Shown here: one piece after another, positions 35,892 through 43,803 of the stretch
How the letters are laid out: every line of letters begins with the position of its first letter
Numbering within the stretch: the first letter of the stretch is position 1
Source: Notoacmeibacter sp. MSK16QG-6
GTDB taxonomy: Bacteria > Pseudomonadota > Alphaproteobacteria > Rhizobiales > Rhizobiaceae
Assembly: GCF_024158145.1 (NCBI RefSeq)
Contig: NZ_JAMYXM010000004.1
Span: 124,001-188,000, forward strand
DNA: 64,000 nucleotides
Reading direction: 5' to 3'
Notes under the pieces: generated by a model
What the model was told of the DNA's origin: nothing
What the model saw: the letters and a program-made list of their open reading frames with translations, nothing else
Database searches by the model: none
Program-made: the position numbers and the translations under genes

Positions 35892-35930
35892 CAATGCCCT
35901 GCCAATATCGAGACAGTTGGCAGGGCATTG
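35892..35930. terminator. Bidirectional terminator between the SRPBCC gene and yghU
   Basis: A perfect 14-bp stem, CAATGCCCTGCCAA (35892-35905) with TTGGCAGGGCATTG (35917-35930), has an 11-base loop. ATTTTA follows on the plus strand and TGTTTG on the minus strand, and it stands between convergent genes. Confidence 0.8.
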
Positions 35931-35933
35931 ATT

Positions 35934-36797
35934 TTAGTCGGCGAGCTTGTCCTGTGTCTTTGTCTCGAAATCCTCGGCGGAATGCCGCTCGCGCAGCTGG
36001 TTCTCCGGCTTGCCGTTGACGTTATTGACCATCTTGCCTCGCTTGACGGCAGGACGTTCGGCGATCCGGTTCGCCCAGCGAAGAACGTTTTTATATTCCT
36101 GCACGGAAAGGAACTCGCCTGAATCGTAGGCCTGTCCGAAAACGAGACGGCCATACCAGGGCCAACTGATAATGTCGGCGATCGTGTATTCGCTGCCAGC
36201 GAGATATTCTTTCTCGGCCAGTTCGCGGTCGAGCACGTCGAGCTGGCGCTTCACTTCCATCGCATAACGGTTGATCGGGTATTCGTATTTCTCTGGCGCG
36301 TAGGCGTAGAAATGCCCGAAGCCGCCGCCGAGAAAGGGTGTCGCACCCATTTGCCAGAAAACCCAATTCATCACCTCCGTGCGGTTCGGACCGGATGCGG
36401 GAAGGAAGGCGTTAAATTTTTCTGCGAGGTGGAAGAGGATCGAGCCGCTTTCGAAAACCCGGATTGGTTCTGGTCCACTGCGGTCGACGAGGGCCGGAAT
36501 TTTCGAATTCGGGTTGATGTCGACAAAACCCGATCCGAATTGATCGCCTTCGCCGATATCGATCAGCCAGGCATCGTATTCCGCCTCGGAGTGACCTGCT
36601 TCCAACAATTCTTCGAACATGACAGTCACTTTCACGCCGTTGGGCGTGCCGAGCGAATAAAGCTGGAAAGGATGTTTGCCGACCGGCAGCTCTTTTTCGT
36701 GTGTCGCGCCGGCAATCGGCCGGTTGATCTTGGCGAAGCGTCCGCCGCTTTCCTTGTCCCAGGTCCAGACCTTCGGCGGCGTATAATCATTGCTCAT
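35934..36797 (-). CDS. yghU: Glutathione S-transferase, YghU/disulfide-bond oxidoreductase type
   Basis: 287 residues from ATG 36797. It has an N-terminal extension typical of YghU (YTPPKVWTWDKESGGRFAKINRPIAGATHEKELPVG in pieces), a thioredoxin-fold domain (about 46-130, FQLYSLGTPNGVKVTVMFEEL; IPALVDRSG with the cis-Pro; VFESGSILFHLAEKF) and an all-helical C-terminal domain (about 138-270, FLGGGFGHFYAYAPEKYEYPINRY; LAGSEYTIADIISWPW). YghU proteins bind two glutathiones and act as disulfide reductases or peroxide-related enzymes. A longer reading to 37034 runs into the hss promoter and was rejected. Confidence 0.93.
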   Translation of the reverse strand: MSNDYTPPKVWTWDKESGGRFAKINRPIAGATHEKELPVGKHPFQLYSLGTPNGVKVTVMFEELLEAGHSEAEYDAWLIDIGEGDQFGSGFVDINPNSKIPALVDRSGPEPIRVFESGSILFHLAEKFNAFLPASGPNRTEVMNWVFWQMGATPFLGGGFGHFYAYAPEKYEYPINRYAMEVKRQLDVLDRELAEKEYLAGSEYTIADIISWPWYGRLVFGQAYDSGEFLSVQEYKNVLRWANRIAERPAVKRGKMVNNVNGKPENQLRERHSAEDFETKTQDKLAD

Positions 36798-36945
36798 TTT
36801 TGTGTCCCATTTGGTTTCGCCAAGTGACATAGGACATTGACAGGCGGCGTCCCGTCTCAGGTTCGACAAAGTCCGTTCTTGATCCGCGCCATAATGTGCT
36901 AGTTGCGCGATAAGCGAACCTCGAAAGCCGCAGAACAGGAGAACA

Positions 36946-38409
36946 ATGCCCATGGTCGACCAGAGCTGGCCCGTGCACGCTAAGATCACAGGACCCATCG
37001 TGATGATTGGTTTCGGCTCAATCGGCCGCGGCACACTGCCATTGATCGAGCGGCATTTCGACTACGATAAAAACCGGCTCAAGGTGATCGACCCGAAAGC
37101 GGCGGATGCGGACAAGAAACTTTTGAAAGAGCGCGGTATACCGCTGATCGATGAGGCGGTGACGAAAGACAATTACCGCGAGCTTTTGACGCCGCTGCTG
37201 ACCGAAGGCGAGGGGCAGGGCTTCTGCGTCAACCTGTCGGTCGATACCTCTTCCCTCGATATCATGAAGCTCTGCCGCGAACTGGGCGTGCTCTATATCG
37301 ATACGGTGGTGGAGCCATGGCTTGGCTATTATTTCGACGACAGTCTCGGTAACGCGGCGCGGACCAATTACGCCTTGCGCGAGACGGTACGATCTGAAAA
37401 ACGCGCCAATCCCGGCGGCACGACCGCTGTCTCTTGCTGCGGCGCCAATCCGGGCATGGTGTCCTGGTTCGTCAAGCAGGCGCTGGTCAACGTCGCTGCC
37501 GATCTCGGACTCGATTTTGACGAGCCGTCGGCGGGCGATCGCGAGGGTTGGGCGAAGCTGATGCGCGATGCCGGCGTAAAGGGCGTCCACATCGCCGAGC
37601 GAGATACCCAGCGCACCAAAAATCCCAAGCCGATGGGCGAGTTCTGGAACACATGGAGTGTCGAAGGTTTCGTCGCCGAGGGACTACAGCCAGCGGAACT
37701 TGGCTGGGGCACGCATGAGAAATGGACGCCGGAAAACGCCAAAACACAGGCCGACGGTTCCGGCTGCCAGTCGGCGATCTATCTGGAGCAGCCCGGCGCC
37801 AATACGCGCGTGCGGACCTGGTGTCCGACACCCGGCCCGCAATATGGCTATCTTGTTACCCACAATGAGAGCGTGTCCATCGCCGACTTTTTCACAATCG
37901 GCGAAGGTTTGACGCCGGACTACCGGCCAACGGTGCACTACGCCTATCATCCAGCAGACGACGCGGTTCTTTCGCTGCATGAGATGTTCGGCAATGGCGG
38001 TGAAATGCAACCGGAGTATCACGTCCTCGATGAAGACGAGATCGTCGATGGGGTCGATGAACTCGGCGTCCTTCTCTACGGGCACGGGAAAAACGCATAC
38101 TGGTACGGGTCGCGCCTTTCCATCGAAGAGACGAGAAAGATTGCGCCCTATCAGAACGCGACCGGTCTTCAGGTCACATCTGCCGTGCTGGCCGGGATGG
38201 TCTGGGCGCTGGAGAACCCCGAGGCAGGCATCGTCGAAGCTGACGAAATGGATTACAAGCGCTGCCTTGAAATCCAGAAGCCATATCTCGGCCCGGTCGA
38301 AGGCCACTATACGGACTGGACACCCCTGAAAGACCGGAACAAATATTTCGTCGAAGCCATCGACGAGAGCGATCCATGGCAATTCCGCAACGTATTGGTC
38401 GCTTTTTAA
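36946..38409 (+). CDS. hss: Homospermidine synthase
   Basis: 487-residue NAD-dependent enzyme joining two putrescines (or putrescine and spermidine) into homospermidine, the major polyamine of many rhizobia. The start has AGGAG five bases upstream. The N-terminal Rossmann motif IVMIGFGSIGRGTLPLIERHF (split, about residues 18-38) is followed by CCGANPGMVSWFVKQAL, YGYLVTHNESVSIADFF and the C-terminal half typical of bacterial HSS. Divergent from yghU. Its putrescine could come from the ornithine decarboxylase encoded about 9 kb away. Confidence 0.96.
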   Translation: MPMVDQSWPVHAKITGPIVMIGFGSIGRGTLPLIERHFDYDKNRLKVIDPKAADADKKLLKERGIPLIDEAVTKDNYRELLTPLLTEGEGQGFCVNLSVDTSSLDIMKLCRELGVLYIDTVVEPWLGYYFDDSLGNAARTNYALRETVRSEKRANPGGTTAVSCCGANPGMVSWFVKQALVNVAADLGLDFDEPSAGDREGWAKLMRDAGVKGVHIAERDTQRTKNPKPMGEFWNTWSVEGFVAEGLQPAELGWGTHEKWTPENAKTQADGSGCQSAIYLEQPGANTRVRTWCPTPGPQYGYLVTHNESVSIADFFTIGEGLTPDYRPTVHYAYHPADDAVLSLHEMFGNGGEMQPEYHVLDEDEIVDGVDELGVLLYGHGKNAYWYGSRLSIEETRKIAPYQNATGLQVTSAVLAGMVWALENPEAGIVEADEMDYKRCLEIQKPYLGPVEGHYTDWTPLKDRNKYFVEAIDESDPWQFRNVLVAF

Positions 38410-38530
38410 GGTAATCGCTTATAAATTGGGTTTACTATAACCTATTTGCTTGTTGCCGCGGATCGGACAAGCGAGATTATCACCAGTCGGCGACTGTCGG
38501 CTGGTCTCATTCGAAACGGGGGTTTCATTC

Positions 38531-38902
38531 ATGCATTACCGTGCATTCACTCTTTTGCTGGCCGCTGCAGCTGTTGCCGGCTGCACCACCGGTCCGGGCT
38601 CATCGGACCGCGCGTCGCTCAAGCCGTCGTCGCGTGTTGCGGGACAGTGGACTGCGACGGATGGCGTTGCAATGTCGAGCTTCAGCAGTAGCGGACGCTT
38701 CTCCACCACTTTGCGCGCCACGGGCGAGACCGTCACCGAGGGCACTTATGTGGAAACGGGCAATCAGGTTGCGCTCGATTTCTATTCGGTTCGTCAGCAG
38801 CGCCAGTCCAAGGCCACCTGCACATTTGCAGGTCGTGGTAAGCTCAATTGCGTGAACGATACTGGTGCGCAATTTACCCTCGTTCGCAACGCGGTCGGCT
38901 AA
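38531..38902 (+). CDS. Omp10-like outer-membrane lipoprotein
   Basis: 123 residues from ATG 38531 with a lipoprotein signal (AAAAVAGC, Cys18). The mature part has the pattern of Brucella Omp10: an early GQWTATDGVAMSSFSSSGRF segment, T-TVTEGTYV, two late cysteines in CTFAGRGKLNC, and a final FTLVRNAVG. These small lipoproteins have an AprI/Inh-like beta-barrel fold and sit in the outer membrane. Assignment rests on remembered pattern similarity. Monocistronic by spacing. Confidence 0.72.
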   Translation: MHYRAFTLLLAAAAVAGCTTGPGSSDRASLKPSSRVAGQWTATDGVAMSSFSSSGRFSTTLRATGETVTEGTYVETGNQVALDFYSVRQQRQSKATCTFAGRGKLNCVNDTGAQFTLVRNAVG

Positions 38903-38981
38903 CCTAAGCCGTCGTTTCTATAGGCTTTGCTGTATCAAAGAGCCGGGTGACAGCCGCCGGGGCGGACGATAGTTTGCCATC

Positions 38982-39773
38982 ATGATCACGCTCCGCTTCA
39001 CACGTCGTTCCGTTCTTGCCGGTTTGGCAAGCCTGCCGTGTCTGAGCTTTTCCAGCTCGGCCAGTGCGGACGGAAATGGGCCACTGGTCTTTGCCGCCGC
39101 CTCCATGACAGATGCGTTGCAGAGAGCTGCCGAGCGCTATGTCAAAACCAGCGCGCCGGCTCCACGGTTTTCCTTTGCCTCCTCGTCGATATTGGCCAAG
39201 CAGATCGCGCAGGGTGCGCCCGCCGATCTGTTTGTGTCCGCTAGCTCTGAATGGATGGATTGGCTGAGCCAAAAGAGCGCCATCGACACACAAAGCCGGA
39301 TCGATATTGCAAAGACCGATCTCGTGATTGTCGGCCCTGCTGGTGCAAAGGCAGCCGAAACCGCCGCGAGTGCGTTGGGCGAGAAGCGTTTTGCGATGGG
39401 TGATCCCGGCCATGTTCCCGCCGGCATCTACGCCAAACAGGCCTTGGAAAGCGAAGGCAATTGGGCAGAAGTGAAAGAGCACGCCGTTCTCGGTGAGAAT
39501 GCACGGATCACTCTGGAACTGGTGCGGCGTGGCGAAGTGGCCCGCGCGATTGTATATGCTGCCGATCTGGCGGCTGCGCCGGAACTTGCGAAAATCTACA
39601 CCTTCCCGTCTGCCGGCCATGACCCCATCACTTATCCGGCTGCGCTCACAAGCGCAGGGCAGGATAAAGAGGGCGCGCAGGCATTTTTGAAATTTGTGAC
39701 CGGACCAGAGGGGCAGACAGCTCTGGAGAGCGCAGGGTTCCGATCTATCCAACGCGGTCACGCAGGCGGATGA
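38982..39773 (+). CDS. modA: Molybdate ABC transporter substrate-binding protein
   Basis: 263 residues. An N-terminal export signal with an Arg pair (FTRRSVLAGLASLPCLSFSSSASA) leads to the ModA fold: LVFAAASMTDALQRAAERY with the oxyanion-binding Ser residues, FASSSILAKQIAQGAPADLFVSAS, and the C-terminal YPAALTSAGQDKEGAQAFLKFV. It captures molybdate (or tungstate) in the periplasm. The stop overlaps the modB start by four bases. No modE regulator or obvious ModE palindrome is found in the short upstream gap. Confidence 0.95.
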   Translation: MITLRFTRRSVLAGLASLPCLSFSSSASADGNGPLVFAAASMTDALQRAAERYVKTSAPAPRFSFASSSILAKQIAQGAPADLFVSASSEWMDWLSQKSAIDTQSRIDIAKTDLVIVGPAGAKAAETAASALGEKRFAMGDPGHVPAGIYAKQALESEGNWAEVKEHAVLGENARITLELVRRGEVARAIVYAADLAAAPELAKIYTFPSAGHDPITYPAALTSAGQDKEGAQAFLKFVTGPEGQTALESAGFRSIQRGHAGG

Positions 39774-40456
39774 GCGATACGGAAATTCAGATTGTCCTGC
39801 TGTCGCTGCGTGTGGCCGGGGTGGCAATCCTCATTGCGCTGCCTCTCGCGTTCGCGGTCGCCTGGCTATTTGCCCGGCATGATTTTCCGGGCAAGTCCGT
39901 CGCGCAGGCGCTGGTCATGCTTCCCCTTGTCGTCCCTCCCGTCGTCACCGGCTACGGGCTTCTCGTTCTGTTCGGTACGCAGGGAGCTGTCGGCGGACCG
40001 TTGCGCGACTGGCTCGGCGTGACCTTCGCCTTTCGCTGGACCGGGGCCGCCCTTGCTGCTGGCGTCATGGCATTTCCGCTTCTGGTGCGTCCCATCCGAC
40101 TTTCGCTGGAGGCTATTGATCCGACGCTTCCTGAAATGGCTCAGACCTTGGGCGTCGGACCGCTTCGTCGGTTTTCGACGATCACGCTGCCGCTTGCTCT
40201 GCCCGGCCTCATTGCGGGTGGTATTCTGGGTTTTGCGAAGGCGCTTGGCGAATTCGGCGCGACGATTACTTTCGTTTCCAATGTGCCGGGGGAAACCCAG
40301 ACGCTTTCCCTGGCGATCTACTCGCTCCTCCAGAGCCCGCAGGGCGATGCGGCAGCGCTGCGCCTCATCGGCTTTTCGGTGGTGCTGGCGCTCGGCGCGG
40401 TCATCGTATCCGAACTTGTTCAGCGCCGGCTCGGCGTTGGGAGCGGTGACGAATGA
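39770..40456 (+). CDS. modB: Molybdate ABC transporter permease
   Basis: 228-residue inner-membrane protein with about five or six hydrophobic helices. The coupling-helix EAA motif reads AQTLGVGPLRRFSTITLPLALPGLIAG (about residues 125-150), the site that contacts the ATPase. N-terminal segment VAGVAILIALPLAFAVAWLF and the motif PPVVTGYGLLVLFG are characteristic of ModB/CysT-type permeases. It overlaps modA by ATGA at its start, and its stop overlaps modC, so the three genes are one translational unit. Confidence 0.95.
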   Translation: MSDTEIQIVLLSLRVAGVAILIALPLAFAVAWLFARHDFPGKSVAQALVMLPLVVPPVVTGYGLLVLFGTQGAVGGPLRDWLGVTFAFRWTGAALAAGVMAFPLLVRPIRLSLEAIDPTLPEMAQTLGVGPLRRFSTITLPLALPGLIAGGILGFAKALGEFGATITFVSNVPGETQTLSLAIYSLLQSPQGDAAALRLIGFSVVLALGAVIVSELVQRRLGVGSGDE

Positions 40457-41559
40457 GCGGGGCGTTGGATGTCGATATCACTGTTCGCCAAGGTGCTTTT
40501 GAAACGCGCTGCACCTTCTGCGCTCAAGACGGCATAACGGCTCTGTTTGGGCCGTCCGGGGCTGGCAAAACCACAGCTCTGCGAACCATTGCCGGCCTTG
40601 TTTCCGGCGCAGCGGGCGTCGTTCGTGTCGGCGGGAAGGTTCTGCTCGATAGCGCGCAGGGCATCGACGTTCCCGCGGAAAAGCGGCGGGTTGGTTTTGT
40701 TTTTCAGGAAGGAAGGCTTCTGCCGCATCTGTCGGTCGCGGCGAACCTGGCTTATGGCCGCCATGGCGGGCGCGGTCCTTCGGGGCCAGCGCTTCAAAAC
40801 ATGGCCGAACGTCTCGGCATTGGGCATTTGCTGGAGCGAAAACCGCGTACGCTTTCCGGCGGCGAGCGTCAGCGGCTCGCTATCGGACGGGCGCTGCTTT
40901 CCGATCCGGCTTTGCTGCTCATGGATGAGCCACTGGCGTCTCTCGATCCGGCGCGGCGGGTCGAACTTCTGCCGATGATCGAGATGGTGCGCGATGAGAT
41001 CGATATTCCCATCGTGCTTGTGAGCCACAATGTGAGCGAAGTGGCGCGTCTGGCCGAAACTTTGGTCGTGATGGATGGCGGCCGAACCCTGGCTGCCGGT
41101 TCCGCGCTCGAGATATTTTCCTGCTTCGAGACCGATGCGGTTCTCGGACAGGGTGAAGCGGGTGCGCTGGTGGAAGGCGAAGTGACGGCCATCGATTCAG
41201 AGTTCGGCATCGCCAGTGTTGATCTGGGCGGGGCCAAGCTGGAACTCACGCAAGATGGCTTCGCAGTTGGTCAGCATGTGAGACTCCGTATTCTGGCGAG
41301 CGATGTCAGCCTGGCAGTCGGCGATGCTTCAGCGATGGCCGGCCTTTCGATCCGCAACCGCCTGTCTGCGGAGATCCAGGCCATTGCGCCCGACTTGGCA
41401 GGAGGACCTTACGCCGAACTTCTTCTCGGTATCCGGGAGGGCTCCCTGCGTGCGCGCGTCACACGCAAAAGTCTCGTCGAAATGGAGCTGCGAGAAGGAC
41501 AAAGCGTCACGGCAATGATCAAGGCGGTTTCCGTGGAGCGTCGCCGCTCGGTCGGCTAA
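40453..41559 (+). CDS. modC: Molybdate ABC transporter ATP-binding protein with Mop/TOBE domain
   Basis: 368 residues. The ATPase domain (about 1-235) has Walker A GPSGAGKTT, Q-loop VFQEGRLLPHL, signature LSGGERQRL and Walker B LLLMDEPLASLD. A C-terminal Mop/TOBE regulatory domain (about 290-355, LSIRNRLSAEIQAI) binds molybdate for feedback. It overlaps modB by four bases and ends the operon; a perfect palindrome stands 37 bases after the stop. Confidence 0.95.
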   Translation: MSGALDVDITVRQGAFETRCTFCAQDGITALFGPSGAGKTTALRTIAGLVSGAAGVVRVGGKVLLDSAQGIDVPAEKRRVGFVFQEGRLLPHLSVAANLAYGRHGGRGPSGPALQNMAERLGIGHLLERKPRTLSGGERQRLAIGRALLSDPALLLMDEPLASLDPARRVELLPMIEMVRDEIDIPIVLVSHNVSEVARLAETLVVMDGGRTLAAGSALEIFSCFETDAVLGQGEAGALVEGEVTAIDSEFGIASVDLGGAKLELTQDGFAVGQHVRLRILASDVSLAVGDASAMAGLSIRNRLSAEIQAIAPDLAGGPYAELLLGIREGSLRARVTRKSLVEMELREGQSVTAMIKAVSVERRRSVG

Positions 41560-41595
41560 GCTTCCGCAGCGGGCTGAAACTTTTGCGTTTTTGAG

Positions 41596-41617
41596 ACGTC
41601 CATGTCGACATGGACGT
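41596..41617. repeat. Perfect 22-bp palindrome after modC
   Basis: The left half ACGTCCATGTC (41596-41606) is repeated exactly as its reverse complement GACATGGACGT (41607-41617), with no spacer. There is no T-run on the plus side and only a T-rich run before it, so it is not a standard terminator. It is 64 bases upstream of the esterase ribosome site, more like a protein-binding site for that promoter. Confidence 0.6.
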
Positions 41618-41681
41618 GACTGCCGGGTTGGCCCATTATCACAGGAACGGCAATCTCCGTGCCGAAAATCGAGGAAATCTC

Positions 41682-42533
41682 ATGCGTTTAGCCGCCATTG
41701 CCGCCTGCCTGTTCGGTTTGATCCTGTCCGGCTGCAGCGGTGCGACACTATTGAACGCGGTGACCAGTGAGAGCGGGCTCGATGTTGAGCGCGGCATCGC
41801 CTACGGGCCGGAGAAACGTCAGCGCTACGATCTCTATCGCCCTGCTGCGAAGGAAGCGGAAGCTCTCATCATATTTTATTATGGCGGAAGCTGGAAAAGC
41901 GGGAATCGCGGCATGTATGAATTTGTCGGCGCCACGTTGGCAAAAGAAGGATTTGCCGTCGCAATTCCCGATTACCGCCTGCATCCCAATGTCCAATTCC
42001 CTGTTTTCGTCGAAGATGCCGCGCTGGCTTTCTCCGCGATCAGCCGAGATGCAGGCGGCGGACTGCCGGTCTTCGTTATGGGGCATAGCGCTGGCGCCCA
42101 TATTGGCGGGCTGTTGACCTTCGACAAGCGCTACCTCAATCGGCAGGGCCTCGATCCTTGTGGCGCGATCGCTGGTTTCATCGGTCTCGCCGGCCCTTAC
42201 AATTTCGATATTACCGACGAGTGGAAGCCGATCTTCCCGCCGGAAACGCGTGGGCGCAGTCAGGTGGTCGATTTTGCCGGCGGACGGCACCCGCGATCCC
42301 TTTTGGTCCATGGTCTGGACGATGACACGGTTCATGCGCTGGATACCCGCCAGATGAGCAAAGCGCTTCGCCGATCCGGCAACAGGGTCGAGACCGAGCT
42401 TCTGAAAGGCGTCAACCATGTCGATATTGTCGCCGCCTTTTCGTGGCCGCTGCGGAGCAGTGCGCCGACCCTGTCGCTTGTGACCAACTTCATACGGAAA
42501 AACAGCAAGATAACGCCGGGGTGTGGCCGATAA
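41682..42533 (+). CDS. Alpha/beta-hydrolase lipoprotein, carboxylesterase type
   Basis: 283 residues from ATG 41682 with GAGG upstream; a longer frame start at 41610 crosses the palindrome and was rejected. A lipobox LILSGC marks Cys18 for lipidation. The hydrolase has the oxyanion region YYGGSWKSGN (66-75), nucleophile elbow GHSAG with Ser136, acid in HGLDDDTVHALD, and catalytic His in NHVDIV. The mix resembles the BD-FAE/kynurenine formamidase-like esterases. It is probably attached to the membrane facing the periplasm. The substrate is unknown. Confidence 0.85.
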   Translation: MRLAAIAACLFGLILSGCSGATLLNAVTSESGLDVERGIAYGPEKRQRYDLYRPAAKEAEALIIFYYGGSWKSGNRGMYEFVGATLAKEGFAVAIPDYRLHPNVQFPVFVEDAALAFSAISRDAGGGLPVFVMGHSAGAHIGGLLTFDKRYLNRQGLDPCGAIAGFIGLAGPYNFDITDEWKPIFPPETRGRSQVVDFAGGRHPRSLLVHGLDDDTVHALDTRQMSKALRRSGNRVETELLKGVNHVDIVAAFSWPLRSSAPTLSLVTNFIRKNSKITPGCGR

Positions 42534-42634
42534 CGGGAAAGATCGGACGAGTTTTTTACTTCGGTTTTCATCGTCATTCACAAGCACTGATGCGGCATGA
42601 CTTGCCAATTAACGCTTTTTTTACCAGTTTATCC

Positions 42635-42720
42635 GAGTATTGCCTGTACCAGCACATATCCTCCTCCCAAGGCTGGTTCTTAAAGGGCGCTCGACCTCCT
42701 CCCGGGCGCCCTCTCTTTTT
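42635..42720 (+). ncRNA. Candidate small RNA with two anti-Shine-Dalgarno loops (alpha-r14/NfeR1-like)
   Basis: Between two unrelated genes, hairpin one pairs ACCAGC (42648-42653) with GCTGGT (42672-42677) and displays CCTCCTCCC in its loop. Hairpin two pairs AGGGCGC (42684-42690) with GCGCCCT (42706-42712), displays CCTCCTCCC again, and is followed by CTCTTTTT, an intrinsic terminator. This double display of an anti-ribosome-site motif is the hallmark of the rhizobial alpha-r14 small RNAs. The 5' end is uncertain; no clear promoter was fixed. Confidence 0.68.
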
Positions 42721-42800
42721 GCGATACCATGACAAGAATTCGATTGAGTGTCGCAGACTGCGCCTCTAACGCGCTGCTATTCTGCGCGGAGGATCGCCGT

Positions 42801-43490
42801 ATGAACGAAACTACGCTTTCCAACTGGACCGGATGCCCATCGCCTGCTCCCACAAGGCTCGAAGGCAGCCGGGTCGTTCTTACGGCGTTTAATTCGGATC
42901 AGGATACCCACGCGCTATGGGACGCATTCGGCCAGACCGGTTTCAACGATCTGGCCAGGTATTTTCCCATTCATGATTTTGCCGACGCCGCTGTATTCGG
43001 CGAATGGCTCATCAGCCATCAAGGCCCATGGCATACGATGGTTTTTCGAGAGCGTGGCGACGGTGCGCCGCTTGGAATGGCATCTTACATGCGGATCGAT
43101 ACGGCGAACGGCTCGTGCGAGACCGGATCGGTCATGCACGCCCCCCATGCTCAAAGAAGCGCAGCGGTTACCGAGGCGCATTTTCTGATGGCGCGGCATG
43201 TGTTCGACGATCTCGGCTATCGGCGCTACGAGTGGAAACTCGACAACAGAAACGCTGCCAGCCACGCTGCTGCGAAACGTCTCGGATTTACTTTTGAGGG
43301 TGTGTTTCGCAACCATCTCGTTTCGCGCGGCAGAAATCGCGATACGGCCTGGTACGCGATGATCGATGACGACTGGCCGGTCATCCGCAAGAGCTTCGAA
43401 CTCTGGCTGGATTCAGACAATTTCGACGAAGCAGGCCAACAGAAGATGTCGCTCGCTGAGGTTCGTGGCCGCCTTTTACAAAATCGTTGA
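42801..43490 (+). CDS. GNAT N-acetyltransferase, RimJ/RimL type
   Basis: 229 residues from ATG 42801 with GGAGGA upstream; an earlier in-frame start at 42729 overlaps the small RNA terminator tail and lacks support. Single acetyltransferase_3 domain: TRLEGSRVVLTAFNSDQD at the start, LGMASYMRIDTANGSCETGSVMH as core strands, AVTEAHFLMARHVFDDLGYRRYEWK as the acetyl-CoA-binding region, and NAASHAAAKRLGFTFEGVFRNHLV, the hallmark of RimJ/L relatives. The substrate (protein N-terminus or small amine) is unknown. Confidence 0.9.
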   Translation: MNETTLSNWTGCPSPAPTRLEGSRVVLTAFNSDQDTHALWDAFGQTGFNDLARYFPIHDFADAAVFGEWLISHQGPWHTMVFRERGDGAPLGMASYMRIDTANGSCETGSVMHAPHAQRSAAVTEAHFLMARHVFDDLGYRRYEWKLDNRNAASHAAAKRLGFTFEGVFRNHLVSRGRNRDTAWYAMIDDDWPVIRKSFELWLDSDNFDEAGQQKMSLAEVRGRLLQNR

Positions 43491-43583
43491 TGACCATAGG
43501 GCAAGGCGACGGATGGTTAGGCTGCTGAGCAGGCACGATCGTCATGTCTTGCTCCGATTGCCTGTTCGTGTGTAAGCCAAGCC

Positions 43584-43799
43584 ATGACAAACGAGACATG
43601 CCGGACGGCGCTGGCGGCAGCCGCCATCTTCCTTCTTTTTCTGGTCGGGTGGATTTTTATCCCCGGCCTTGTGCTCGCAGTGGCGGACATTTCGCCGTGG
43701 CTCGGCGTCGTCGTCGCGGCGGTCTTCGTGCTCGCCTTTCCGGCGATTTTCTGGCTGCGAAGCCGGCATAACCGCAAGATGCGGGGTGACGCCGACTAG
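43584..43799 (+). CDS. Small two-helix membrane protein (71 aa)
   Basis: Short protein with two hydrophobic helices (about residues 8-32, AAAAIFLLFLVGWIFIPGLVLAV, and 38-57, WLGVVVAAVFVLAFPAIFWL) and a basic C-terminal tail RSRHNRKMRGD, suggesting both ends in the cytoplasm. I do not recognise the family. Its stop is only four bases from the convergent nicO stop. The protein-like hydropathy and dense packing argue that it is real, but the ribosome site is weak. Confidence 0.55.
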   Translation: MTNETCRTALAAAAIFLLFLVGWIFIPGLVLAVADISPWLGVVVAAVFVLAFPAIFWLRSRHNRKMRGDAD

Positions 43800-43803
43800 G
43801 CGG

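Noticed and set aside
38903-38981. Molybdenum cofactor riboswitch or ModE site before modA
   Set aside because: The gap is only 79 bases, with no ModE-type palindrome and no room for a Moco riboswitch structure.
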